64,000 bases of DNA from Actinophytocola xinjiangensis (GTDB lineage Bacteria > Actinomycetota > Actinomycetes > Mycobacteriales > Pseudonocardiaceae). Of this stretch, positions 19,594-27,547 are shown one piece after another. The position numbers and the translations under genes were made by a program. Every line of letters starts with the position of its first letter. Position 1 is the first letter of the stretch. The notes beneath the pieces were generated by a model. The model did no database searches. It saw only the letters and a program-made list of their open reading frames with translations, and was not told the origin of the DNA. The stretch spans positions 124,001-188,000 of the forward strand of contig NZ_MSIF01000007.1 in NCBI RefSeq assembly GCF_001921215.1. The letters run 5' to 3'.

Positions 19594-20194
19594 TGTTCTC
19601 CACCACGGCCTGGGCGACGGCCTTCATCGTCGCGCGCCGGTCCATGGCCGTCCGCTGGATCCACCGGAAGGCCTCGGGCTCGGAAAGCCCCTGCTTGGTC
19701 ATCAGGAGGCCCTTGGCCCGCTCGATGAGCTTGCGGGTCTCCATCCGCTCGGTGAGCGTGGCGACCTCGGTCTCCAGCGCCTGCAACTCCGCGAACCGCG
19801 ACACCGCCAACTCGATCGCCGGCACAAGATCATGCTTGGCGAACGGCTTCACCAGGTAGGCCATCGCCCCGGCCTCCCGCGCCCGCTCGACCAGATCCCG
19901 CTGACTGAACGCGGTCAGAATGACCACCGGAGCGATCCGCTCCCCCGCGATGGCCGCCGCCGCGTCGATGCCGTCCATCTTCGGCATCTTGACATCGAGA
20001 ATGACCAGGTCAGGCCGCAACTCGGTAGCCATGGCGACGGCCTGCTCCCCATCGGCCGCCTCCCCCGCGACGTGATACCCCTCTTCCTTGAGCATCTCCA
20101 CGAGGTCGAGCCGAATCAGCGCCTCATCCTCCGCGACGAGAACACTGCGCTGCACGGCCGGGCCGGTCTGGGCCTCGGCAGCCTGCTCGGTCAC
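19586..20194 (-). CDS. pdtaR: ANTAR-domain response regulator (PdtaR type)
   Basis: From GTG 20194 the product is 202 residues. It has a receiver domain (SVLVAEDEALIRLDLVEML; phospho-acceptor in DLVILDVKMPKMDG; VVILTAFSQ; YLVKPF) followed by an ANTAR RNA-binding domain (LTERMETRKLIERAKGLLMTKQGLSEPEAFRWIQRTAMDRRATM). ANTAR regulators bind dual hairpins in nascent RNA and block terminators. AAGGAGG lies six bases before GTG 20194, so I reject the upstream in-frame start at 20218. The M. tuberculosis orthologue (Rv1626) also lies near polA. No cognate PdtaS kinase is in the window. Confidence 0.93.
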   Translation of the reverse strand: MTEQAAEAQTGPAVQRSVLVAEDEALIRLDLVEMLKEEGYHVAGEAADGEQAVAMATELRPDLVILDVKMPKMDGIDAAAAIAGERIAPVVILTAFSQRDLVERAREAGAMAYLVKPFAKHDLVPAIELAVSRFAELQALETEVATLTERMETRKLIERAKGLLMTKQGLSEPEAFRWIQRTAMDRRATMKAVAQAVVENIT

Positions 20195-20386
20195 CGGGGT
20201 CCTCCTTCGGTTTCGCAACGCTGTGCCACCAGCCTACCGGCGCTTTCACCCCGCACCCCCACCGCAGAGACAGCGATCACCACAACGTAACGAGCCGGCA
20301 ACATGCACCGTGACCCAGCTCATGCCCACCCTTGCCGGAGCCCTCGTCAGGGGCCCCGCGGTGATCCCGTAAAGTCGTCCACCGCC

Positions 20387-20460
20387 GCCCCCGTAGCCCA
20401 ACCGGCAGAGGCAACGGATTCAAAACCCGTCCAGTGTGCGTTCGAATCGCACCGGGGGCA
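20387..20460 (+). tRNA. tRNA-Leu (anticodon CAA), short variable loop
   Basis: The acceptor stem GCCCCCG (20387-20393) pairs perfectly with CGGGGGC (20453-20459), with discriminator A. The D arm carries GG in its loop. The anticodon loop TTCAAAA gives anticodon CAA, with an A-C mismatch closing the stem. The T arm GTGCG/TTCGAAT/CGCAC (20436-20452) is perfect. CCA is not encoded. The variable region is only CCAGT (five bases), whereas leucine tRNAs normally have a long class II arm. So either this is a specialised leucine tRNA or its charging identity is not leucine. Confidence 0.85.
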
Positions 20461-20835
20461 CCTCCCGAACCTGCCTTGACCAGGCTATCTACCTGCGAGA
20501 ACGCGCCCGTAGGTGATCTTGGAACGTCCGGCGATGAGGAGCCAGTCGAATCCGGGTGTTCGCCCCCAGTTCCGAGGCCTACAACAGAGCCAGGCCCGCT
20601 GGCCACTGTTCCACTGCAGCCGCCACCTGACCACCTCCGTTCCGACCTTGGGTAGCGGTATCGAGGGACTGTCCCTGTTCTCGTCGCAGTGCCGTTGATC
20701 TCCGCGGGCCGAACTCGCCCACCACAACTGACCCGGGACCTGAGGCCAGGCCCGAGCAACAGCCAAGCGCCGATATCTCGAGCGGCCATACTCCTGGGGT
20801 GGTGAGCTGGTGGTGGGCATGAAAGGGTTGCGCGC
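20461..20835. other. gene-free stretch after the tRNA, possible island edge
   Basis: These 375 bases between the tRNA 3' end and the DUF488 gene contain only out-of-character open frames with frequent Cys, Trp and Arg and no ribosome sites. No integrase remnant or repeat of the tRNA end was found. The position directly after a tRNA, together with the loss of core synteny, makes it a candidate integration boundary. Confidence 0.4.
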
Positions 20836-21321
20836 GTGACGGCGACCAGGCATCGAGCAGGAGTGGTCGGCGTCGGCTACGAGGGTCGGGACGCTGAGCA
20901 GTTCGTGCACGAGTTGCTCACCGCCGGGGTGGGCGTCGTGGTCGACGTCCGGCTGACACCGATCTCACGCAAGCGCGGGTTCAGCAAGCGAGCACTGGCC
21001 GAGAACCTTGAGGCGGCAGGAATCCGATACGAGCACCTGCGAGCCTTGGGCAATCCGAAGGACAATCGCGCCGGGTTCGCGGGTGAAGACGACGAGCGGC
21101 GGGCCGCTCTGGACCGATACTCCGCGTTGCTCGCGGACGCGGACGCGGTCGCCGCGTTGGATCGTGTCGCCGAGTTGGCGGTCAGCGATCGGGTTGCGGT
21201 GTTGTGCTTCGAAGCACACGACCACCGCTGTCATCGCCAGCTCGTTCTATCCCATGTAGATGAACAGCTGAGCGTGATTGGCACGACTAGCGCTTCGGGT
21301 AGTACACGCCGAGCACACTGA
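20836..21321 (+). CDS. DUF488 domain protein
   Basis: The 161-residue product starts at GTG 20836 and contains GVVGVGYEGRDAEQFVHELLTAGVGVVVDVRLTPISRKRGFSKRAL, the DUF488 start with the conserved D-V-R and P-x-S-R elements. Later come GIRYEHLRALGNPKDNR and VAVLCFEAHDHRCHRQLV, which carries the conserved C-F-E ... C-H-R residues. DUF488 function is unknown; an enzymatic role has been guessed from the conserved Arg and Cys. It is convergent with, and overlaps by 35 bases, the unknown gene at 21287, and the two recur as neighbours in my recollection of actinobacterial genomes (not verified). Confidence 0.85.
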   Translation: MTATRHRAGVVGVGYEGRDAEQFVHELLTAGVGVVVDVRLTPISRKRGFSKRALAENLEAAGIRYEHLRALGNPKDNRAGFAGEDDERRAALDRYSALLADADAVAALDRVAELAVSDRVAVLCFEAHDHRCHRQLVLSHVDEQLSVIGTTSASGSTRRAH

Positions 21322-22120
21322 ACGTCTGCTGCCGTTTCGCCTGGTTGCCGACGTAGAACGCCACGTAGTTGTCGCTTGAGCAGATGTCGAGGTACTTCGT
21401 CTTCAACGCAGCGGCCACATCGGCGGGCCCACCTGGGATGTGGCGTTGCAGCGCGACAAACTCCCAGTCAAGGATGCCTTGACGGTGTGTCCGGCACGCC
21501 GGTTCGTGGCAGCGGTAGCGGTACCAGCCTTTGAACCGAGGCGCGTCCAGCGGTGTCCGGTCAGTGCCGAACATGTCGATCTGCCTGACATACGCGTCAA
21601 TCTTCGCCTGCTCGTCGACCGTCCAGCCAGGATGCGGCTCGATGTCGACACCCAGGACCTCCTTGGGCCGTATCAAGGCCAGAGACTTCGCAGGAGGATT
21701 GTCCCGGACAGCCTGCAGGACTCCGCACATCGAATCCTCGATGTAGGGCTCGACAATCGTCCGCCTTCGTGTCCAGGGTCGTAGCCAATCCTCCTTCTCC
21801 AGGCTGTCTACCGCCGGTCGCCAGCTCTCGATACGAGGATCAACACGAGCCGGGCGTGCGTTGATCGAGACGATGTCATATTTGGCGAACTGCACCCCGG
21901 CGTCGAGATCGCGAAAGCTGATCGGATACAGGCGCACCCATCCTGGTGCGTCGAGATCCATGCGAAGTCCCGCGACACAGACCGTCTCGCCGTAGGCCGC
22001 GGATGGATTCGGCGCGGCTTTCACCGTGATGAGAACCCGCATCCGAACTGGTAAATCATGCGACTGCTTGGCATCCGGTGCCTGTTCCGGCCCGAACAGT
22101 GACGCCTGGCTCATCCCCAC
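21287..22120 (-). CDS. unknown protein paired with DUF488
   Basis: The 277-residue soluble product begins MGMSQASLFGPEQAPDAKQSHDLPVRMRVLITVK. A beta-rich region follows, with ETVCVAGLRMDLDAPGWVRLYPISFRDL and FAKYDIVSINARPARVDPRIESW. A Cys/His cluster, YRCHEPACRTHRQGILDWE, could bind a metal, and the protein ends FYVGNQAKRQQTFSVLGVYYPKR. I do not recognise a named family. The WVRLYPISFR phrase followed by a strand resembles nucleic-acid-binding beta-barrels, but this is weak. The tail-to-tail overlap with the DUF488 gene suggests the two travel together. Confidence 0.7.
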   Translation of the reverse strand: MGMSQASLFGPEQAPDAKQSHDLPVRMRVLITVKAAPNPSAAYGETVCVAGLRMDLDAPGWVRLYPISFRDLDAGVQFAKYDIVSINARPARVDPRIESWRPAVDSLEKEDWLRPWTRRRTIVEPYIEDSMCGVLQAVRDNPPAKSLALIRPKEVLGVDIEPHPGWTVDEQAKIDAYVRQIDMFGTDRTPLDAPRFKGWYRYRCHEPACRTHRQGILDWEFVALQRHIPGGPADVAAALKTKYLDICSSDNYVAFYVGNQAKRQQTFSVLGVYYPKR

Positions 22121-22670
22121 CTCCTCACGTTCCTGAACTATCGAGTTTGTGACGTACTCACTGATAAGTCCAGATCGTCATGAGCGATAGAATGGAGATC
22201 CACCCGTTCAGCGGATCCGCGATCACCGCAACCAGCGGCCGCGCGGCGTAGCGGCCGACACCGCGGAAGGTGGCGGAGGCGAAGCCGCGTTCCCGTTTCG
22301 GGAGCGACGTAGCCGAATCCGGGGTGGCTGGTCGAGACTCCCTTGCGGTGTCCGAGGTCCCCGGGGTTCAGGTAGGTCAGCGTGGTGCCGTCCGGCCTGG
22401 TGACAGTGTCGTCGTTGATGACGGTGACCATGCGGCGTTGGTCGGGTTTCCCGGACCTGACTTCGCGCTGATAGTGGATGTCGTCGTTGACAGGGGTACG
22501 GGGTGGGTTCTCGAGCAGAGATCGTTTGCCCGGCCACCTACCTGTCTGCCTCGGTGAGAGGTTCATCGAGTTAGCGGGGCTCCCGAATGCGAGGTACCGG
22601 CGCTGGTCAAGGTCCAGATCACCAAGTCCGACCGAACCGCAACGAGATCAACTCACAACCGGCCGGTGAT
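22121..22670. other. degraded intergenic DNA
   Basis: Only one open frame of note occurs here (22138-22566, leftward). Its middle part (VINDDTVTRPDGTTLTYLNPGDLG) looks protein-like, but the end turns into Arg-rich, frame-shifted sequence and there is no ribosome site. It is probably the remains of a gene in the same decayed patch as the transposase fragment next to it. Confidence 0.4.
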
Positions 22671-22985
22671 CTACGCCGGTGACCGGCCCAACCGCAACAA
22701 TCGTGTCACCACCACCCGCAGTTCCGGCTGAAGATCCACCGCCATCGACTCGGACGCACCCGTCGAACACTCGCGACACGGTCCGCGACCACCGCGCGGT
22801 GCCAACCCGGCCACCAGGCCGAGCCACTCACGCGAGACGATCGAAGGATCACGACCAAACCGGACGGCGATGTCCTTGTACTCCAACGACTCCGCCAGAC
22901 CACGAGAGATCCCCTCCCGACCAGCTAAGATCAACATCCTGCGCACGATGAGCATCCCACCCACCGGACCAAGATCACATGCCAT
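22671..22985 (-). pseudogene. decayed IS30-family transposase, N-terminal fragment
   Basis: The frame reads ILAGREGISRGLAESLEYKDIAVRFGRDPSIVSRE, which is the N-terminal helix-turn-helix of IS30-type transposases (REEISRGLA ... IA..LGR.PS.VSRE). It then loses the expected R-x-G-G ... Y-R-A segment and returns as VDLQPELRVVVTRLLRLGRSPA. The catalytic DDE core is missing. No intact terminal repeats or target duplication can be seen. It marks past mobile-element activity at the left edge of the defence genes. Confidence 0.7.
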
Positions 22986-23029
22986 GACCGCCTGAACTCA
23001 CCCGTCCCGCGACCGTGACATGGTCTGGA

Positions 23030-26000
23030 TCAGTCCTCAGGCACGTCGATCAAGTCGTCGAGGTCGGGCTGGCTGACCTCGACGACAGCGGCTTTGGCAG
23101 CCACGCGCAGAGCTTCCGCGACGGACCTGACCCCGCCCGCGCAGAAGAGCAACCGCGCGGCATCGGCCGAGGCCACCGAGGTCGCTTCACGAAGGCCCTC
23201 TTTGGCGAGGCGCAGGTAAACTTCCCGGTCGACCGGGCGCCCCAGGTGCCGGGCGACCGGAACCAGGCCCTTGACGATGCCCAGCGAAAGCTGCCAGGGC
23301 AGAACCTGGGCGAGATCCCCGAGATCGGCTTCGGAGTGCACGTGGAGGGCGATGTCGACAACCGCGCCGATGACGTCGGCGATACGTTGCGCGGCGTGGG
23401 CGACCGGCCCCGGCTCCCGGGTACCGTCCTGTGGTCGCATGTGGAGCGTCAACGCCTGCTCGATGGCGGCCATGGGCTGACCGACAGACCACATCTTGCA
23501 GGCAAGGGCCCGACGCACCCTACCGATCCGTGCTCCGCTCTTGGTGCGCGGTCCGAGCAGCGCCGCCACCACCGCGGGAGCGCAGTCCTGCCTGCGGAGC
23601 TGCCTGGCGAAGCTGTCGTACTCGGCTTGCCAGTTGACGGAAGCCCGGGAGAATCGCGCGTCGTCGACCTCGGTGACCAGCTGCGCGATGCCGATGAGCG
23701 TCATCCGGGTCAACTCGGTGTCCGCGACCGCGGTCAACACCTCGACCACCGTATGAGCGGAAGGGATGTGCAGACCACTGCGGACCACGGTCTCGCCCAG
23801 CGGTGTGACCTGGAAACCGTTCCCCGCTTCGATCAGAAAGCCGCCGTCCCGCAGTGAAGTCACCGCGGCCTGGACGGCGTCGAGCGGGAACAGGGTGGAC
23901 AGGCGGCTTTGGAACGCGCCGAACGTCCACGCGAGATAGTCCGCTGCCGAGTCCGCACCACTCGGTTTGTCGCCGAAACCCCTGAGGACCGTGAGCACGA
24001 GGCTCTCCAGGTCGATGTCCGGGGCAAGCAGGGCCGAAGAGGCGATTTCGGGGCGCGCGTTGATGTAGTCCCGCCAGATCCGCTCGGTCTCGACGTCACC
24101 GTTGGACAGCACAATCGCTCGCCCTGGCCTGCTACGACCGGCGCGACCTGCCATGTTCTTGTACTCCGACACCGTGTACGCCCTGCCAGGGTTGCCCGGG
24201 TGCTCCAGCTCCCACAACACGACCGTGTCCGCGGACAGGTTCACACCTTGGGCGAGAGTGGTCGTGGCGACCACGACCTGGATCTCCCCCGCCGGGTCGC
24301 GGAAATCCTCGACAATCGTCCGCTGCTCGATCTCTCGCAGGTCGCTGTTGTGGAAAGCGACACCCCTCGTGAGGCAGTCGCGCAGTACCTCCCCCACCCG
24401 GGACAGGTCGTCCTGAGGCAGTGAGCCGAGCACAGACGCAGCGGGCGGCAGACCGAGGCGGTTGGCGAGCCTGCGGGCGAGAACCCGGGCGGCAAAGCGG
24501 GTGGCCCGGAATACCAGCACCCGCTCACCCTTTTCCAACGCCTCGGCGACCACCCGTTCGGCGGCTTCGGCGGCGTCCGCGCAGGCGGCGACCAGTTGAT
24601 GCTCGTTGTCCGCGAGCTCGGGTCGGTCCGCGCCGTGCGACCGGTACCGGTAGCTGCCATCGAGGCCGAGGACACCCTCCGAGAGTACGACTGTACGGTC
24701 GGTGAACAGGACGAGTTCCGCCCCGAGCCAACCCGCCAGTTTTTCCGGGTCCCCCAGGACTGCCGAGAGCCCGACGAGTTGTGGAGTGGGCAGGCCCTGG
24801 TTGGAGTCCCGGCGCAACCGGGTGAGCAGGAGCTCGAGCCGAGGGCCCCTGTCAGGCAGCATCATGGTCTGGATCTCGTCGACGACCAGCGTCCTGACGC
24901 GTTCCACCAGGTTCGGGTGCGCGACCAGTAGGCCGATGAAGGTCTCGTAGGTCACCACGCCGATCTGGTAGGCACCGGTGAGCAGGTCACCCACCTGGTC
25001 ACGAAGACCACCGGTGGCGCGGACAACACGCAGACCCAACGTTTCGTACGCCCTGAACCGCTCGTACTGTTCGTCGACCAGGGCCCGGCTCGGTAGCAAG
25101 AACACCGCCTTGCCGCCGTTGGCGGCTGCGAACACCGCGGCGAGCTCGCCCACCAGGGTCTTGCCGCTCGCGGTCGGCGCGCAGACGAGAACGTCGCAGC
25201 CACGCAGCAGGCCACCGCGGTTGATCGCGTCGACCTGCAAGGCGTTGAGTTTGGAGACTCGCTCCCGCCACATCTCGGCCACCTGCTCGGGGATACCGTG
25301 CGCGACCAGCGACATGAAGTCCTTGTTGACTGGAGGGGGCTGCTGATGGTCGCCAACCTCCGCGTACCGGGGACCGGGAACCAACGCGGGGAAGCTGATC
25401 TGGGACAACGCACCTTCGAAGGTGGGCCGCTGCCTGCGGCGTCTGGCGCCGGACTCCTCCGAGGTCACCTGGTCCAGCACGTGGGTTACCAGACGGGGCA
25501 GGGAGACCTGCCCCTCTTTGTTGAGGACAGCGTGCCCTCCCATCAGTCCCTGGAGGAGGTGGTGCGTCAGGAGCCCGTGGCCGTACTGCCCGGACTCGAA
25601 CGCCTGCTCGTCCGACGCGGAGGCGCCGAGGAACACCCGGCCCTCACCGTTGAGCGACTGGAGGACCTTCCATACGTCCTCATCCGCCCGAGCAGTGACA
25701 CCGTCGTCCGGTGCATAGAACGCGCGCGAGATCATGCTTCCGGAGAAGCAGCAGTCGAGTACGACGACCAGCAGCCGCGCCCGGATGCCCTTGACCAGAT
25801 CGACGAACCGGCTGAGCGGCAGCGCGGTCTCGGCGAAGGCCAAGTGGTCAGCGTCGTGCGTGGCCAGCTCGCGGGACCGGGTGCCATGGCCGGAGAAGGT
25901 GACCACCACGACGTCGTCGGGGCCACTGGCCTGGGCGAGACGGACGAGTTCGGCGGTCAGTCCGGACAGGGTCGCGGTGTCGTCCTGGAGGAGCACGAGA

Positions 26001-26131
26001 TCGCCACGCAGATTGTCCGAGAAGAGGGCGTGCAGCACGCGCGCGTCGCGGCCCGCGTACTTCAGCTGCTGGAACGTCGGGTCACGGTACCGGTCGATCC
26101 CGACGAAGAGCCCACGGAAGACTCCGGTCAT
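23030..26131 (-). CDS. caspase-like protease fused to Ski2-like DExH helicase
   Basis: From ATG 26131 the product is 1033 residues. Residues 1-250 are a peptidase C14 (caspase/metacaspase) domain: FRGLFVGIDRYRD, catalytic His82 in TFSGHG and catalytic Cys128 in LDCCFSG. Residues about 285-700 are a superfamily 2 helicase: Q-motif-like LNALQVDAI, Walker A APTASGKT, motif II VVDEIQ, SAV for the usual SAT, and motif VI NMAGRAGRSRPG. This pattern is closest to Ski2/Hel308-like enzymes. The C-terminal 330 residues are helical and unassigned. The ATG overlaps the stop of the SEFIR gene (ATGA), so the two are coupled. Both catalytic dyad residues and both ATPase motifs are present, so the enzyme looks active. 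Its role is inferred to be a nucleic-acid-triggered suicide or activation protease. Confidence 0.88.
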   Translation of the reverse strand: MTGVFRGLFVGIDRYRDPTFQQLKYAGRDARVLHALFSDNLRGDLVLLQDDTATLSGLTAELVRLAQASGPDDVVVVTFSGHGTRSRELATHDADHLAFAETALPLSRFVDLVKGIRARLLVVVLDCCFSGSMISRAFYAPDDGVTARADEDVWKVLQSLNGEGRVFLGASASDEQAFESGQYGHGLLTHHLLQGLMGGHAVLNKEGQVSLPRLVTHVLDQVTSEESGARRRRQRPTFEGALSQISFPALVPGPRYAEVGDHQQPPPVNKDFMSLVAHGIPEQVAEMWRERVSKLNALQVDAINRGGLLRGCDVLVCAPTASGKTLVGELAAVFAAANGGKAVFLLPSRALVDEQYERFRAYETLGLRVVRATGGLRDQVGDLLTGAYQIGVVTYETFIGLLVAHPNLVERVRTLVVDEIQTMMLPDRGPRLELLLTRLRRDSNQGLPTPQLVGLSAVLGDPEKLAGWLGAELVLFTDRTVVLSEGVLGLDGSYRYRSHGADRPELADNEHQLVAACADAAEAAERVVAEALEKGERVLVFRATRFAARVLARRLANRLGLPPAASVLGSLPQDDLSRVGEVLRDCLTRGVAFHNSDLREIEQRTIVEDFRDPAGEIQVVVATTTLAQGVNLSADTVVLWELEHPGNPGRAYTVSEYKNMAGRAGRSRPGRAIVLSNGDVETERIWRDYINARPEIASSALLAPDIDLESLVLTVLRGFGDKPSGADSAADYLAWTFGAFQSRLSTLFPLDAVQAAVTSLRDGGFLIEAGNGFQVTPLGETVVRSGLHIPSAHTVVEVLTAVADTELTRMTLIGIAQLVTEVDDARFSRASVNWQAEYDSFARQLRRQDCAPAVVAALLGPRTKSGARIGRVRRALACKMWSVGQPMAAIEQALTLHMRPQDGTREPGPVAHAAQRIADVIGAVVDIALHVHSEADLGDLAQVLPWQLSLGIVKGLVPVARHLGRPVDREVYLRLAKEGLREATSVASADAARLLFCAGGVRSVAEALRVAAKAAVVEVSQPDLDDLIDVPED

Positions 26132-27294
26132 CGCCTCACCCACCCCTGCCATGGATCCGTCGCCGAGATCGTCTTGAGTAGGTAGTCGATGTCGTCCCTG
26201 GTCAACGCCTCCACGGGATAGTGGTCCCTGGTATTCGGGGCCAGGAACATCGGGATCTCCTCGACCGAGCAGCCGGGCAGAACCACAGGCAGGACGTAAT
26301 CGCTCCAGTCGGGGTAGTTCGCCTGCAGGTTCCTGATCACGGCCAACTCGCTGCGGAGCCCTGCACGGCCATAGCCTTCGTGCTCGCCGTCGCCGACCTC
26401 CCGGCACGCGGGCGACGCGATGACGATGACGAAGTCGGCCCTCTTGATCTCGTGCAGCGCCCAGTGGTCCCAGTCCTTCCTTCGCCCTACATGATCCTGG
26501 TCGACGACCGGGTCCAAACCATGTTTCCGCAGGAGTTCGACGAAATCCCGGACCTGTTTCTTGTGCGCGTCGTCCTCGTGCGCATAACAGATGAACACGC
26601 GAGGTGAAGCCGAGGGAAGCCCCAATCCAGGCCCCACTCGATCGGCGACATCAACTACTGATGATACATCCACGGTCAGCGAGATGCTGAACTCAGCTGA
26701 TCTCGAGACTGGGAGAAGGTCGTGCTCCGGAGCGAGCTCCGGAGAGAAACGTGTAGTTGCCCTGAATTCCTGCTCGGCTCGCCCAACGGGCGCGAGAACC
26801 ACGATCCACGCCGAGTAGGAGCCCGGCCGGACCACGGTTCCTCGGGGAGCCACGTGCAACCACCTGACCACATCGCCGGAGGCGCCGTAGGCGTGGACGG
26901 CACTCTCGGTCGGTTCGATGTGGATCAAACCCGCGCTGCTGCCGACCGGGACGAACTCGAGCTTGTCACTGAGCACGTACGACGACGCGCTTTGGGGTTC
27001 CGCAGAACCTCTCGGAATCGCTGCGACGACCGAGGAATCGCGGTCAAGCAAAGAAAATCCGATCTCAAACCAGCGCACCGGCGGGGAGTCCGGATCGAGA
27101 CACAGGTCGTAGTTGATCTTGATCAGATGTGCGGCCCGACCCGCGAACGCGCCGTCGACCGGCGGGACCGGATGCACCTGCCAGCGCTTGAGGCGCACGG
27201 CGCCCGCGACGACCTCGTCCGGCCCGGCGTCGATCCGCCGTCCGCCGGTGTCCACAAGGGTCAATGCGATGTCGACCCCGTCCTCCAAGGGCAT
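26128..27294 (-). CDS. SEFIR-domain protein with N-terminal beta-rich domain
   Basis: The 388-residue product ends in a SEFIR (TIR-related) domain, about residues 228-380: PRVFICYAHEDDAHKKQVRDFVELLRKHGLDPVVDQDHVG, DWDHWALHEIKRADFVIVIASPACRE, YGRAGLRSELAVIRNLQ and YVLPVVLPG. The N-terminal 220 residues are a beta-rich domain with PPVRWFEIGFSLLDRDS and APRGTVVRPGSYSAWIVVLAPVGRA, of unknown function. In bacteria SEFIR domains serve as conflict-system adaptors or NAD-related effectors. The gene leads the SEFIR/caspase-helicase operon. The ATG at 27294 faces the pPIWI-RE operon across 253 bases. Confidence 0.87.
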   Translation of the reverse strand: MPLEDGVDIALTLVDTGGRRIDAGPDEVVAGAVRLKRWQVHPVPPVDGAFAGRAAHLIKINYDLCLDPDSPPVRWFEIGFSLLDRDSSVVAAIPRGSAEPQSASSYVLSDKLEFVPVGSSAGLIHIEPTESAVHAYGASGDVVRWLHVAPRGTVVRPGSYSAWIVVLAPVGRAEQEFRATTRFSPELAPEHDLLPVSRSAEFSISLTVDVSSVVDVADRVGPGLGLPSASPRVFICYAHEDDAHKKQVRDFVELLRKHGLDPVVDQDHVGRRKDWDHWALHEIKRADFVIVIASPACREVGDGEHEGYGRAGLRSELAVIRNLQANYPDWSDYVLPVVLPGCSVEEIPMFLAPNTRDHYPVEALTRDDIDYLLKTISATDPWQGWVRR

Positions 27295-27415
27295 GCCCGC
27301 TCCTTTCGTTTCGACGTGGCCGACAGGTTAGACACACCCGTCGACAGTCCCGAAACCAGACCCGACGGTGTCTTGTTTTTGTCCACAAATTGACGCGTGC
27401 GGCACCCACGGGCGT

Positions 27416-27445
27416 TTGACCGGCGTTCATTGGCTGTGATTTGAT
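27416..27445 (+). promoter_or_regulatory. possible housekeeping promoter for the pPIWI-RE operon
   Basis: TTGACC (27416-27421) is followed after 18 bases by TTTGAT (27440-27445), about 100 bases before the GTG at 27548. The local sequence is AT-richer than its surroundings. The -35 is good but the -10 matches TAnnnT only in part, so this is tentative. Confidence 0.3.
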
Positions 27446-27547
27446 CCTTCGATCACCAAACACAGCGAGCGCATCGCATCCGCTGTTCCCCGCCGCGCGG
27501 AAACCACGTCCCCGCGCATTGGCCACCACTATCGAAAGCTTGTACAC

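Noticed and set aside
19586-20218. Longer start for the response regulator at 20218
   Set aside because: The AAGGAGG site fits GTG 20194 and the extra MRNRRRTP segment is not family-like.
20485-20910. 141-codon leftward frame after the tRNA
   Set aside because: Overlaps the DUF488 start on the other strand, has an odd Cys/Trp/Arg composition and resembles no integrase or excisionase.
22138-22566. 142-codon leftward frame
   Set aside because: Part of it looks protein-like but it has no ribosome site, no recognised family and a frame-broken Arg-rich end; treated as degraded DNA.
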